Assembly: GCA_910585555.1 (NCBI GenBank)
Contig: CAJUFU010000015.1
Span: forward strand, 39,979-57,726
DNA length: 17,748 nucleotides
Source: an uncultured Lachnospiraceae bacterium
GTDB taxonomy: Bacteria; Bacillota; Clostridia; Lachnospirales; Lachnospiraceae
Reading direction: 5' to 3'
Below are positions 6,566 to 13,844 of the stretch, piece after piece. Positions within the stretch are counted from its first letter, which is position 1; the number at the start of each line of letters is the position of its first letter. The notes beneath the pieces are model-generated. The model saw only the letters and a program-made list of their open reading frames with translations, ran no database searches and had not been told where the DNA came from. Position numbers and translations under genes: made by a program.

Positions 6566-7476
6566 AATTAGGTCTGTTGAGCGCCATTTTGGATGGCTGG
6601 TCATTTGAGGAAATGATAGATGTTGTGTCGGATATGGGCTTTTCCTGCGTGGAGGTAGCCTGCTGGCCGCAGGGTAAAGCGGAGCGCCGGTATGCGGGAG
6701 TCAGCCACATCGATGTAGAGCATCTGGATGCAAAGAAGGCGGAGGAGATTCTTGCTTATTGCCGGGAGAAACAGGTGGAAATCTCGGCGCTGGGATATTA
6801 TCCCAACACCATGGATGCAGATTTGGAGAAAAGGGAAGCCTGCATCAGACATCTTTTGAAGGTGATTGATGCAAGCGCCCTCCTTAGTGTCAATATGGTC
6901 ACCACTTTTATAGGCAGAGACCAATATAAATCTGTGGAGGAGAATCTGGAATTGGTAAAGGAGATCTGGCCGCCGATTCTGGCTCATGCAAGAGAAAAGG
7001 GCGTGAGGATTGCCATTGAAAATTGTCCCATGCTTTTTGGAGAGGACCAGTGGCCGGGCGGACATAATCTGATGACATCGCCGGCAAACTGGAAAAAGAT
7101 TTTTGAAATCCTTCCGGATGATAATCTGGGCATTAACTATGACCCGTCCCATTTTGTATGGCAGATGATGGATTATATAAAACCGCTCTATGAATTTAAG
7201 GATAAGATTTTCCATGTACATTATAAGGATATCAAACTGTATGGGGAGAAATTGAAACAGGTTGGGACCATGGCATATCCCTTGGAATATATGTCTCCCA
7301 AACTTCCGGGACTGGGCGATGTTGATTGGGCCAAATATGTGAGCGCGCTCACGGATATTGGCTATGAGGGCTGTACGTGTATTGAGGTGGAAGACAAGGC
7401 CTTTGAGGACAGCCGGGAGAGGATTCTGGACAGCATACGTCTTTCCAAGAGGTATCTGGAACAGTTTGTAATTTAA
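6562..7476 (+). CDS. Sugar isomerase/epimerase-type TIM barrel protein
   Basis: This 304-residue protein belongs to the AP-endonuclease-2/xylose-isomerase-like TIM barrel superfamily, which includes IolE, keto-sugar epimerases and C-deglycosidase alpha subunits. Expected metal ligands are visible: Glu in AIENCPM, Asp and His in NYDPSHF, His in FHVHYKD, and Glu in CIEVED near the C-terminus. The ATG overlaps the stop of the oxidoreductase gene (ATGA), so the two are translationally coupled and very likely act in sequence on one substrate. The ribosome site GGAGGTGA lies at the end of the upstream gene. The precise reaction is not readable: isomerase, epimerase, dehydratase and keto-glycoside cleavage all occur in this family. 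Confidence 0.9.
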   Translation: MKLGLLSAILDGWSFEEMIDVVSDMGFSCVEVACWPQGKAERRYAGVSHIDVEHLDAKKAEEILAYCREKQVEISALGYYPNTMDADLEKREACIRHLLKVIDASALLSVNMVTTFIGRDQYKSVEENLELVKEIWPPILAHAREKGVRIAIENCPMLFGEDQWPGGHNLMTSPANWKKIFEILPDDNLGINYDPSHFVWQMMDYIKPLYEFKDKIFHVHYKDIKLYGEKLKQVGTMAYPLEYMSPKLPGLGDVDWAKYVSALTDIGYEGCTCIEVEDKAFEDSRERILDSIRLSKRYLEQFVI

Positions 7477-7511
7477 GTTTACATAAAATCAAAAAAATGG
7501 AGGTTAAAGTT

Positions 7512-8690
7512 ATGAAGAAGAAATTGGTATCAATGCTTATGGCACTTGCGGTAGTGGCAACATGCACAACGGGCTGCGGCGGTTCGGGCGGTTCAGATTC
7601 CGGTGCTGCGGCAGAGAGTTCTACCGAGGTGAGTTCTACGGAGGTAAGTTCTACGGAGGTAAGTTCCGACGGGGAAGATTCTGCGCAGGAAAACGCTCCA
7701 GAGGAGGCAGCAGGCGCCGGTAAGCATATCTACGTACTGACTGCACCGGAAGATCACGGCTGGACAGGTTCCGTAGCGAAATTTGCCAAGGAAAAGATCG
7801 AGGAAGTGAACGGGGCAGGCACCTATGAGGCGGAGCTTATTACGTCGGCCACAGCGGCGGAACAGATTACAAACATCGAAGATATTATTTCCAGAGGGGA
7901 AAGCGATATTGCCGTTGTGATTCAGCCGATCGACGATACCGTACAGTCGGCCATTCAGGGGCTTGTGGATGCCAACATTCCCTATGTTGCCTTTGACCGT
8001 ATCATTGATGGCGTGGCTTCTTCCGCAGTGGCCAATGTAAAAGGCGATAACGAAGGGATTGGAATGGGAGCGGCAGCTTATTATGTATCCCTTGGCATGA
8101 AACCGGGAGATAAGGTATATGTATACCAGGGCGATACTTCCTCCGTTACCACACTGCGCGACCAGGGTTTCACAAAGTATTTGACAGGGGAAGCGGAGTT
8201 TGCAGGCAGTAAGATTGACGATTCCTTAAAATGGTCAGAAGCTGATTTGGCGTCCATCACTTACTCAGGCGCTATGAATTGGAGCCGTTCTGACACTAAG
8301 ACATCCTTTGAGTCACTGATGGGCGACAAGTCTAATGCGGAGATCAAATGGTTCTATGCAGAGGATGACGAACTGGCAATGGGCATTTTCGAAGCTTTAA
8401 ACGGCGGCGGTATCGATGACGCAACCAAGGAAGCGTTCCTTGCAAACCAGCCGGCGATCAGCGGCTGCGGCGGACTGGAGGAGTTCTATGCCATACTCCG
8501 TGGAGAATCCTATGCAGACATTGCAGGCAGCTGCTGCGGTCTTGTGTCTGTTACCTATAGCCCGTCTATGATTCAGACCGCAATTCAGGATATGGTTGAT
8601 TATCTGGACGGCAAGGAAGTTACCCAGGACCATGTGATCGCATGTGAAAATGTGACTGCAGAGAATGTGAGTGAGTATCCGTCGTTCTAG
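7512..8690 (+). CDS. Sugar ABC transporter substrate-binding lipoprotein
   Basis: The 392-residue protein starts with a lipoprotein signal: KKK, a hydrophobic core, and Cys22 in TTGC as the lipidation site. A low-complexity Ser/Thr/Glu-rich linker (about residues 24-72) contains three STEVS repeats. The ligand-binding region follows and is of the periplasmic-binding-protein type 4 class (ribose/galactose/xylose-binding proteins). ATG at 7512 has GGAGG eight bases upstream; the in-frame ATG at 7497 includes that site and is rejected. It is followed by a hairpin and then the ATPase and permease of a CUT2 importer. The ligand should be a monosaccharide, inositol or similar small polyol that feeds the oxidoreductase and isomerase encoded upstream. 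Confidence 0.93.
   Translation: MKKKLVSMLMALAVVATCTTGCGGSGGSDSGAAAESSTEVSSTEVSSTEVSSDGEDSAQENAPEEAAGAGKHIYVLTAPEDHGWTGSVAKFAKEKIEEVNGAGTYEAELITSATAAEQITNIEDIISRGESDIAVVIQPIDDTVQSAIQGLVDANIPYVAFDRIIDGVASSAVANVKGDNEGIGMGAAAYYVSLGMKPGDKVYVYQGDTSSVTTLRDQGFTKYLTGEAEFAGSKIDDSLKWSEADLASITYSGAMNWSRSDTKTSFESLMGDKSNAEIKWFYAEDDELAMGIFEALNGGGIDDATKEAFLANQPAISGCGGLEEFYAILRGESYADIAGSCCGLVSVTYSPSMIQTAIQDMVDYLDGKEVTQDHVIACENVTAENVSEYPSF
7617..7665 (+). repeat. 15-bp tandem repeat in the lipoprotein linker
   Basis: Three units of 15 bp (7617-7631, 7632-7646, 7647-7661) plus four bases of a fourth encode repeated STEVS. The second and third units are identical; the first differs at two bases. The array stays in frame, so changes in copy number would only alter the length of the tether between lipid anchor and binding domain. 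Confidence 0.85.
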
Positions 8691-8703
8691 GGAAAAAGAG
8701 AGA

Positions 8704-8725
8704 GGGGCTGTCGTGTGGCGGCCCC
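8704..8725 (+). terminator. Intercistronic hairpin, probable attenuator
   Basis: A GC-rich 9-bp stem (8704-8712 with 8717-8725, two G-T pairs) with a GTGT loop lies 13 bases after the binding-protein stop and is followed by ATTTAAAAT. Such hairpins commonly protect the binding-protein message or cut read-through so that binding protein exceeds ATPase and permease. The T tract is weak, so partial termination or mRNA stabilisation is more likely than full termination. Confidence 0.6.
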
Positions 8726-8749
8726 ATTTAAAATATAGGAGGAATGGGA

Positions 8750-10249
8750 ATGAGCCTGCTTAAGATGAATGGTATAACGAAGTCTTTTAACGGCGTTACT
8801 GTGCTGCATGAGGTAAATCTGACTGTGGGCAAAGGAGAGGTACATGCGCTTTTGGGCGAGAATGGCGCCGGTAAGTCAACGCTGATGAATGTGCTGACCG
8901 GCGTGTTTCCAAGAGATGCCGGAACAATTGTCTTTGATGGGCAAGATGTGGGTGCGGTGACCATCAGACAGTCGGAAGAGATGGGGATTGCGTTTGTGCA
9001 TCAGGAGCTGAATTTGTTTAATGATCTGCGGGTCTTTGAAAATATTTTTCTCGGCAGAGAATACTGCAATCGTGCGGGAAAGCTGGATAAAAAGAGGATG
9101 ATTGCCGAGACGAGGAAGCTTTTTGAAGAACTTGGAGTAGAGATGGATCCAACGGAAGTGGTGGCAAATCTGAAGACCAGCCAAAAGCAGCTGCTGGAAA
9201 TATCCAAGGCGCTGTTTTTTAAGGCTAAGCTTCTGATTTTGGACGAACCTACGACCTCCTTGAATAATGATGAGGTTGCGCATTTATTTCATATTGTAAA
9301 TAACTTGAAAAAGGAAAATGGAACTTCCTTTATTTTTATTTCCCATAAAATGCCGGAGATTTTTGCACTTTCTGATTGTTATACGGTATTTCGGAACGGA
9401 CAGTTTATTGCCACAGGACGCATAGCGGAGACGAATCCGGAGCAAGTGACACGTCTGATGGTCGGGGAGGGCTACGCGTCTGAGGATGTGTATGCGAGAC
9501 GAAAGACGGAAGGCGAGATTTTGAAACTGGAGCATTTTTGTGGACCGGGATTTTCGGATGTCAACTTGTCTGTGGAAAAGGGGCAGATCATTGGCCTTAC
9601 CGGTCTGCAGGGCGCCGGCAGCAGTGAGCTGATGCAATGTATGTTTGGCAGTACCTATCCCACGGGCGGTCAAATGCGCATACATGGCAGGCCGCTTACG
9701 TCACATTCCATACATAGCGCCATGAAAGCAGGGATTGCCATGCTTGCTGCCAACCGGAAAGAAAATTCCGTACTTCCGGATATGGACCTTTTGGAAAATA
9801 TGTATATTTCGGAACATACATTGTCTGCCTGGAAAACACCGATCAACAAAGGTGTGGAAAAGAAGAAGTTTGAAAAATACCGCAGCCTGCTTAATATCAA
9901 AGCCCAGAGCAGCAACAGTTCGATACTTTCCTTAAGCGGGGGAAATCAGCAGAAGGTATTCATTGCCAGATGGTTAAATACGGATGCAGAGCTTCTGCTT
10001 TTTGACAATCCCACCCAGGGAATCGATGTAGGGGCGAAAGCCGAAATCTATAAATTGATTCTGGAACTGGCCAAAAGCGGTAAGACCATATTGATCAATA
10101 CCTTGGAGATTCCGGAGATACAGAAGGTGGCGGATTACTGTGTGGTATTTTATAACGGCAGCATCATTAAGGTATTGAAGCATGATGAGATAGATGAGAC
10201 CACAGTCATGCTGTATTCAACAAATGCGATCAATTCTGAGGAGGTATAG
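8750..10249 (+). CDS. CUT2 sugar ABC transporter, double ATPase subunit
   Basis: This 499-residue protein holds two ATPase domains in tandem, as in RbsA, MglA and XylG. Domain 1 has Walker A GENGAGKST near residue 36 and Walker B LLILDEPTTSL. Its signature is degenerate (LKTSQKQ), as is common in this family. Domain 2 has the family's altered Walker A (GLQGAGSSE), a complete signature LSGGNQQK, and Walker B LLLFDNPTQGID, where the usual catalytic Glu after Asp is Asn (codon 10007-10009). ATG at 8750 lies 7 bases after AGGAGG; the in-frame ATG at 8744 is too close to it. The permease gene follows after two bases. It powers import of the sugar bound by the lipoprotein encoded upstream. Confidence 0.94.
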   Translation: MSLLKMNGITKSFNGVTVLHEVNLTVGKGEVHALLGENGAGKSTLMNVLTGVFPRDAGTIVFDGQDVGAVTIRQSEEMGIAFVHQELNLFNDLRVFENIFLGREYCNRAGKLDKKRMIAETRKLFEELGVEMDPTEVVANLKTSQKQLLEISKALFFKAKLLILDEPTTSLNNDEVAHLFHIVNNLKKENGTSFIFISHKMPEIFALSDCYTVFRNGQFIATGRIAETNPEQVTRLMVGEGYASEDVYARRKTEGEILKLEHFCGPGFSDVNLSVEKGQIIGLTGLQGAGSSELMQCMFGSTYPTGGQMRIHGRPLTSHSIHSAMKAGIAMLAANRKENSVLPDMDLLENMYISEHTLSAWKTPINKGVEKKKFEKYRSLLNIKAQSSNSSILSLSGGNQQKVFIARWLNTDAELLLFDNPTQGIDVGAKAEIYKLILELAKSGKTILINTLEIPEIQKVADYCVVFYNGSIIKVLKHDEIDETTVMLYSTNAINSEEV

Positions 10250-10251
10250 TA

Positions 10252-11289
10252 ATGGGTGCGGAGAAAAAGAAGGAAAATTTTTCGGTAGGAAAGAAGATAA
10301 CAGGCTATCTGGGGGAGTACAGTTTTATCATTGTCTTTTTTCTGATTTTTATCGTGTATGTATTGACTTGTGAAGGCTTAACGTGGAGCGGTATGATGAA
10401 TATTTTCAGACATTCCGCCGTTGTAGGCATCATCGCCATTGGCATGGGATTGATTTGCCTGACAGGAGAAATCGATCTGTCTGTAGGGTCCATGCTGGCA
10501 CTGGATGCAGGGTTTTCGGTTATTATATTCAATATAACGGGCAGTATTTTTGCCACACTTTTGTTTGCAGTCGCATTTGGTGCGGCCTGCGGGATTATCA
10601 ACGGCCTGCTGGTGGGGTATATTAAGATGCCCGCATTTATTGTAACGTTGGCGACGATGTTGATTTTCCGGTCTTTTGCCCAATATTTTTGTCAGCATAT
10701 CGACAAAGAACTGCTGGGCGGCGGAAGTTCCGTATACCGTATGAGCATGGAGCACGCTTCTTATGATACGTTGTATCAATTTGGAAATGGTAAGGCGGCC
10801 ACACTTCCCATCGTCGGCCTGATTCTGATTATTATGACAGCATTGTTTGTATATATCGCCACAAGCACAAAATACGGGAAGAAAGTATATGCGGTGGGAA
10901 GCAATGAAAAGGGAGCCCAGATGGCCGGCATTAATGTCAGCCTGATGAAGGTCACTGTATTTACCATTGCCGGTATTCTTGTAGGTGTGGCGGCATTTTT
11001 GTGGGTGGCAATGAATGCGTCCGCGGACCCGGCCACAACGGGAAACAGCTATGAAATGTATGCGATTGCGGCAGTTGTGCTGGGCGGAATCAGTATGTCT
11101 GGCGGAAAAGGAAAATGCCTGGGTATCTTTTTCGGAGCACTTTCCTATACGATCATCGATAAAATCATTGTGGCGCTTAAGATGGATTCGCTGATCAACA
11201 ATGCCGTCAAGGGGATCATTCTTATCCTTGTGATTATGATTCAGATTGTGGGACCGCAGATGAAGAGCAGGTTTGCGCACCGGAGATAA
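10252..11289 (+). CDS. CUT2 sugar ABC transporter permease
   Basis: The 345-residue membrane protein has about eight to ten hydrophobic segments and the pattern of the RbsC/XylH permease family. The conserved cytoplasmic loop AVGSNEKGAQMAGINV, which contacts the ATPase, is near residues 213-228. The start lies two bases after the ATPase stop, with GAGGAGG inside the end of that gene, so translation is coupled. It is the last gene of the operon. Only 23 bases separate its stop from the stop of the convergent S-component gene, and no terminator is visible there. Confidence 0.93.
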   Translation: MGAEKKKENFSVGKKITGYLGEYSFIIVFFLIFIVYVLTCEGLTWSGMMNIFRHSAVVGIIAIGMGLICLTGEIDLSVGSMLALDAGFSVIIFNITGSIFATLLFAVAFGAACGIINGLLVGYIKMPAFIVTLATMLIFRSFAQYFCQHIDKELLGGGSSVYRMSMEHASYDTLYQFGNGKAATLPIVGLILIIMTALFVYIATSTKYGKKVYAVGSNEKGAQMAGINVSLMKVTVFTIAGILVGVAAFLWVAMNASADPATTGNSYEMYAIAAVVLGGISMSGGKGKCLGIFFGALSYTIIDKIIVALKMDSLINNAVKGIILILVIMIQIVGPQMKSRFAHRR

Positions 11290-11312
11290 AAAGCGCCGGA
11301 AGATTCTTTCTA

Positions 11313-11834
11313 TCAGAACTGCAATCGTGATGTCAGATATTTTAACAGTTTAAGCAGAGGCTTATACAACACTAAGGTAAGCACAAAATTGCCCAGACAG
11401 TGCAAAATGTCGTAGGGGATTCCTGCGCTCCAATATGCGAAAGCGGCAAAAAGGCCGCCGGATAGGAAGTAAGGAATGGCGCAGAGCGCGCCGAACAAAA
11501 GCCCAAAGGCACCGGAGAAGGCAGCCCATAAAAGAGCGGAATCCATCTTCTGCAGAGAAAGGACAAGCAGGGCAAGAATCGTCCAGATATAGAGGTAGCT
11601 GACCCACCAGATGCCGAAACCGAAGACCATTCCCTCCAGAAGCACGAAGGTGTAGATGATGGGAAAGACACGTTTCTTATAACACAGGGTGTATACAATG
11701 ATCAGGGTGCTGACAGGCTCGATATTGGGAAGAAATGCCATCCCAAGCTGTGTCACCAGCAAAATGGAACTGAGAACGCCCATGGTCACAAGCCTGATTG
11801 TTTTTACCGGATGATTCGTTTGTCTGGTCTGCAT
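11313..11834 (-). CDS. ECF transporter S component, probably for cobalamin
   Basis: The 173-residue hydrophobic protein has about five to six membrane segments and the size of ECF S components, the substrate-binding membrane subunits of vitamin importers. These work with EcfA, EcfA' and EcfT, which are not encoded in this window and are presumably shared and elsewhere. GAGAGGA lies about 10 bases before the ATG. It follows the DUF4430 gene by 73 bases in the same direction, and both lie downstream of a cobalamin riboswitch. Cobalamin or a corrinoid precursor is therefore the likely substrate (CbrT-like role), inferred from regulation and not from specific residues. Confidence 0.82.
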   Translation of the reverse strand: MQTRQTNHPVKTIRLVTMGVLSSILLVTQLGMAFLPNIEPVSTLIIVYTLCYKKRVFPIIYTFVLLEGMVFGFGIWWVSYLYIWTILALLVLSLQKMDSALLWAAFSGAFGLLFGALCAIPYFLSGGLFAAFAYWSAGIPYDILHCLGNFVLTLVLYKPLLKLLKYLTSRLQF

Positions 11835-11860
11835 GTGTGTATATTCCTCTCAGTTTATTA

Positions 11861-11890
11861 AGTAATCCGCAGTTTTTGCTGCGGATTACT
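11861..11890. terminator. Perfect 12-bp hairpin between DUF4430 and S-component genes
   Basis: The arms 11861-11872 and 11879-11890 are fully complementary, with a 6-base loop. On the + strand it is followed by TTTTATTTA, so it looks best as a terminator of + strand transcripts reading out of the permease gene antisense to the S component. On the - strand it is followed by TTAATAAA, a weaker signal, and may only reduce expression or stabilise mRNA. Confidence 0.65.
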
Positions 11891-11907
11891 TTTATTTATG
11901 GGCAGAA

Positions 11908-12315
11908 TCAATAGCCGATGGTGAGGGTTAGCTCATAGGCGTCCCCGTCGGCGATGGGGGTTTGGTCGGCGGAAGTATTGAGGCGTTCGTTCTTCTTGGT
12001 GATGCACCACCATTCCTGGTTGGCATCATCGGCGGTTTCCCCGTCCACAGAAGTGATAAACATGCCATAGGCGCCGTTTTCTCCCGATACCAGATTTTCA
12101 TCTACAAGCACTTCTCCCAGATATTCTCGATCGGTATGATAAGTAAAATCATGCAGGGAGCCGTCTTTGTGAACCACTTCCACGGTAATGGTTTTCTCTC
12201 CCTGGACGGCAGTTCCTTTGGAGAATTGATAGACGCCAAAGAGCGCCGCAATCACAACGAGCAACGCGGCAAGGGCAAGTAATGGTTTTTTGCTGCTTTT
12301 TTGTTTTGTATGCAT
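11908..12315 (-). CDS. Membrane-anchored DUF4430 (transcobalamin C-terminal-like) protein
   Basis: The 135-residue protein has a basic N-terminus and one hydrophobic segment (about residues 10-29) without a lipobox Cys, so it is probably held at the outer face of the membrane by an uncleaved signal anchor. The rest matches the DUF4430 pattern: an N-terminal beta region with the EVLVDENLV stretch, then EWWCITKKNE and the closing motif DQTPIADGDAYEL. The family resembles the C-terminal cobalamin-binding domain of transcobalamin and intrinsic factor. ATG at 12315 has GGAGG six bases upstream; a TTG at 12327 is less likely. It is the first gene behind the cobalamin riboswitch and precedes an ECF S component. 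A role as extracellular corrinoid-binding partner of the transporter fits well but is inferred. Confidence 0.85.
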   Translation of the reverse strand: MHTKQKSSKKPLLALAALLVVIAALFGVYQFSKGTAVQGEKTITVEVVHKDGSLHDFTYHTDREYLGEVLVDENLVSGENGAYGMFITSVDGETADDANQEWWCITKKNERLNTSADQTPIADGDAYELTLTIGY

Positions 12316-12376
12316 AGGTTCCTCCAATCTGTTTGAGGGATTGTATGGTGATAGAAAAGCTAGAATTTTGGAGCAT

Positions 12377-12408
12377 AAAAAAAGCTGCCGGGAAATTTGG
12401 GCAACTTT
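12377..12408 (-). terminator. Intrinsic terminator of the riboswitch expression platform
   Basis: Read on the - strand, a 9-bp stem (12400-12408 with 12381-12389, one G-T pair) with a 10-base loop is followed by seven T. It lies between the aptamer and the DUF4430 start, so ligand binding is expected to end transcription before the coding region. Confidence 0.85.
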
Positions 12409-12420
12409 AATAAAGCTATC

Positions 12421-12450
12421 ATCGTATCGTCATCCCTCGTAACGTACGAT
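12421..12450 (-). promoter_or_regulatory. Inverted repeat between aptamer and terminator
   Basis: ATCGTA at one end and TACGAT at the other (12421-12450) form an imperfect hairpin just 3' of the aptamer on the - strand transcript. It is probably part of the switching region; a mutually exclusive antiterminator pairing could not be worked out by eye. Confidence 0.4.
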
Positions 12451-12457
12451 TTACCCA

Positions 12458-12602
12458 AACAGGCAGGTATTCTGACTAAGGCATCCTGGCACAGATTTAC
12501 CTTCCCGGTTTCCCAGTGGCATTGAAATCTGAACTCCTCCTATACAGCGGCGTGACCGTGAAGCGCAACTTACTTCCCTATTCTCCCCGAAGGGCACCTG
12601 TT
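12458..12602 (-). ncRNA. Cobalamin (AdoCbl-type) riboswitch aptamer
   Basis: All main landmarks of the cobalamin riboswitch appear in order on the - strand. AGGTGCC is at 12593-12599. The B12 box GCCACTG is at 12514-12520, followed by GGGAAGG at 12500-12506. The closing AGTCAGAATACCTGCC is at 12462-12477. P1 closes perfectly: AACAGG (12597-12602) pairs with CCTGTT (12458-12463). The aptamer starts directly after its promoter and is followed by an intrinsic terminator, so corrinoid binding should switch off the DUF4430 and S-component genes. Confidence 0.95.
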
Positions 12603-12610
12603 CTTACCAT

Positions 12611-12639
12611 ATCATAAAGGATTCGGCGGTTGAATGCAA
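12611..12639 (-). promoter_or_regulatory. Sigma-A promoter of the cobalamin locus
   Basis: On the - strand, TTGCAT (12634-12639) and TATGAT (12611-12616) are spaced by 17 bases. The predicted start near 12604 falls right at the 5' strand of riboswitch helix P1, which supports both calls. Confidence 0.75.
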
Positions 12640-12713
12640 GTATGAGAACGGGAATTTGTATAAACCCAGCGGCAGAAGCCGTGCCGGCATGTGAAAATGT
12701 TTCGGTTTGCGTC

Positions 12714-12743
12714 TTGTGTACCGGGATGGATTGCGGCTATAAT
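12714..12743 (+). promoter_or_regulatory. Probable promoter of the aldo/keto reductase gene
   Basis: A consensus -10 TATAAT (12738-12743) lies 18 bases after TTGTGT (12714-12719), a poor -35. A start near 12750 gives a leader of about 34 bases that contains the ribosome site. It is divergent from the cobalamin promoter. Confidence 0.5.
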
Positions 12744-12783
12744 GATAAGAACGGTTTGTATGATCAAGAGGGAGGGAACAGTC

Positions 12784-13767
12784 ATGCAGGAGATGGAATA
12801 TGTAAAGATACCTTATGTAGAGAAACCGGTTTCACGGATTTTATTTGGCACGGCCATGACACCTTTTCTGGAAGGCGGAGATGGCAATGCGCTGTTAGAC
12901 GCCATATATCAGACGGGTGTAAACACATTCGACACGGCCAGACAATATGAGGGCGCAGAAATGTCCTTGGGAAATTGGATTGCCAGGAGAAATCTCCGGG
13001 AAGAGGTGGTGATTCTTTCCAAATGCGGTCATCCCACCCCATCCTGGGAAAAAAGAGTTCATGAGAAAGCCATGCGGAAGGATTTGAAAGAGTCTCTTCG
13101 TAATCTGTGTACAGATTATATAGATATCTATCTTTTGCACAGAGATGATAAAGATGTCCAGGTGGGAGAGATCGTGGAAGTATTCAATGCCATGCATGAG
13201 GAAGGAAAGATAGGAGCTTTTGGCGGTTCTAACTGGACTCATGAGCGGATTGAGGCGGCCAATGAATATGCCTATAAACATGATATGATACCTTTTACAG
13301 TGTCCAGCCCCAACTATGGGCTGGCGGAGCAGAAGGAGGATTTATGGGGCGGCGGCTGTGTGACCATCTCAGGTCCTGACAATGTACAGGCCAGAGAATG
13401 GTATGCGGCAAATCAGATGCCTGTGGTGGCATATTCCAGTCTGGGCAGAGGCCTGTTCTCGGGAAAGCTGAAAAGTGAGGAAGCGGCAAAGAATGCGCCA
13501 AAGATTTTAGATGAACCGGCCATGAAAGGCTATGGATACCCGGAAAACTATGAAAGACTCAGAAGGTGCGAGGCACTGGCGGCCCAAAAGCAGGTGAGCG
13601 TGGCACAAATTGCCATGGCCTATATCTTCAACCAGCGTATCAACACACTGGCGGTGGTGAGTACGGCAAGTCCGGAGAGGATGCAGTCAAACATTGACGC
13701 GCTGCATATTAAGCTGAGCGAGGAAGAGTGCGCATATCTGGATCTGCGCTCGGAAAGGCAGGCATAG
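12784..13767 (+). CDS. Aldo/keto reductase
   Basis: NAD(P)H-dependent reductases of this TIM barrel family act on carbonyl compounds. The catalytic tetrad is visible: Asp and Tyr in FDTARQYEGAE, Lys in ILSKCG, and His in YLLHRDD. The C-terminal nucleotide-binding stretch is represented by AVVSTASPERMQSN. Length, 327 residues, is typical. ATG at 12784 is preceded by GAGGGAGGG about 7 bases upstream; the open frame extends upstream to 12691 but crosses the promoter. An antiporter gene follows after 77 bases in the same direction and may be co-transcribed. The substrate is unknown. Confidence 0.92.
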   Translation: MQEMEYVKIPYVEKPVSRILFGTAMTPFLEGGDGNALLDAIYQTGVNTFDTARQYEGAEMSLGNWIARRNLREEVVILSKCGHPTPSWEKRVHEKAMRKDLKESLRNLCTDYIDIYLLHRDDKDVQVGEIVEVFNAMHEEGKIGAFGGSNWTHERIEAANEYAYKHDMIPFTVSSPNYGLAEQKEDLWGGGCVTISGPDNVQAREWYAANQMPVVAYSSLGRGLFSGKLKSEEAAKNAPKILDEPAMKGYGYPENYERLRRCEALAAQKQVSVAQIAMAYIFNQRINTLAVVSTASPERMQSNIDALHIKLSEEECAYLDLRSERQA

Positions 13768-13844
13768 AGAACGGCGCCAAAAAGAGCGGGCAGTGATTGT
13801 GTGGGAATTCCTGTCTGCAGGAGAGGAAAACAGGGGAGAGGATT

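Noticed and set aside
10378..11280. 300-codon open frame on the - strand inside the permease gene
   Set aside because: Its translation is rich in His, Cys and Arg without any family pattern, and it is antisense to a well-recognised permease.
12630..12783. Short open frames upstream of the aldo/keto reductase
   Set aside because: They overlap the reductase promoter and have no ribosome site; the start at 12784 has a strong one.
12928..12934. Exact Spo0A-box heptamer TTCGACA
   Set aside because: It lies inside the aldo/keto reductase gene and encodes the conserved catalytic Asp region, so it is explained by coding and a 7-base match is expected by chance.
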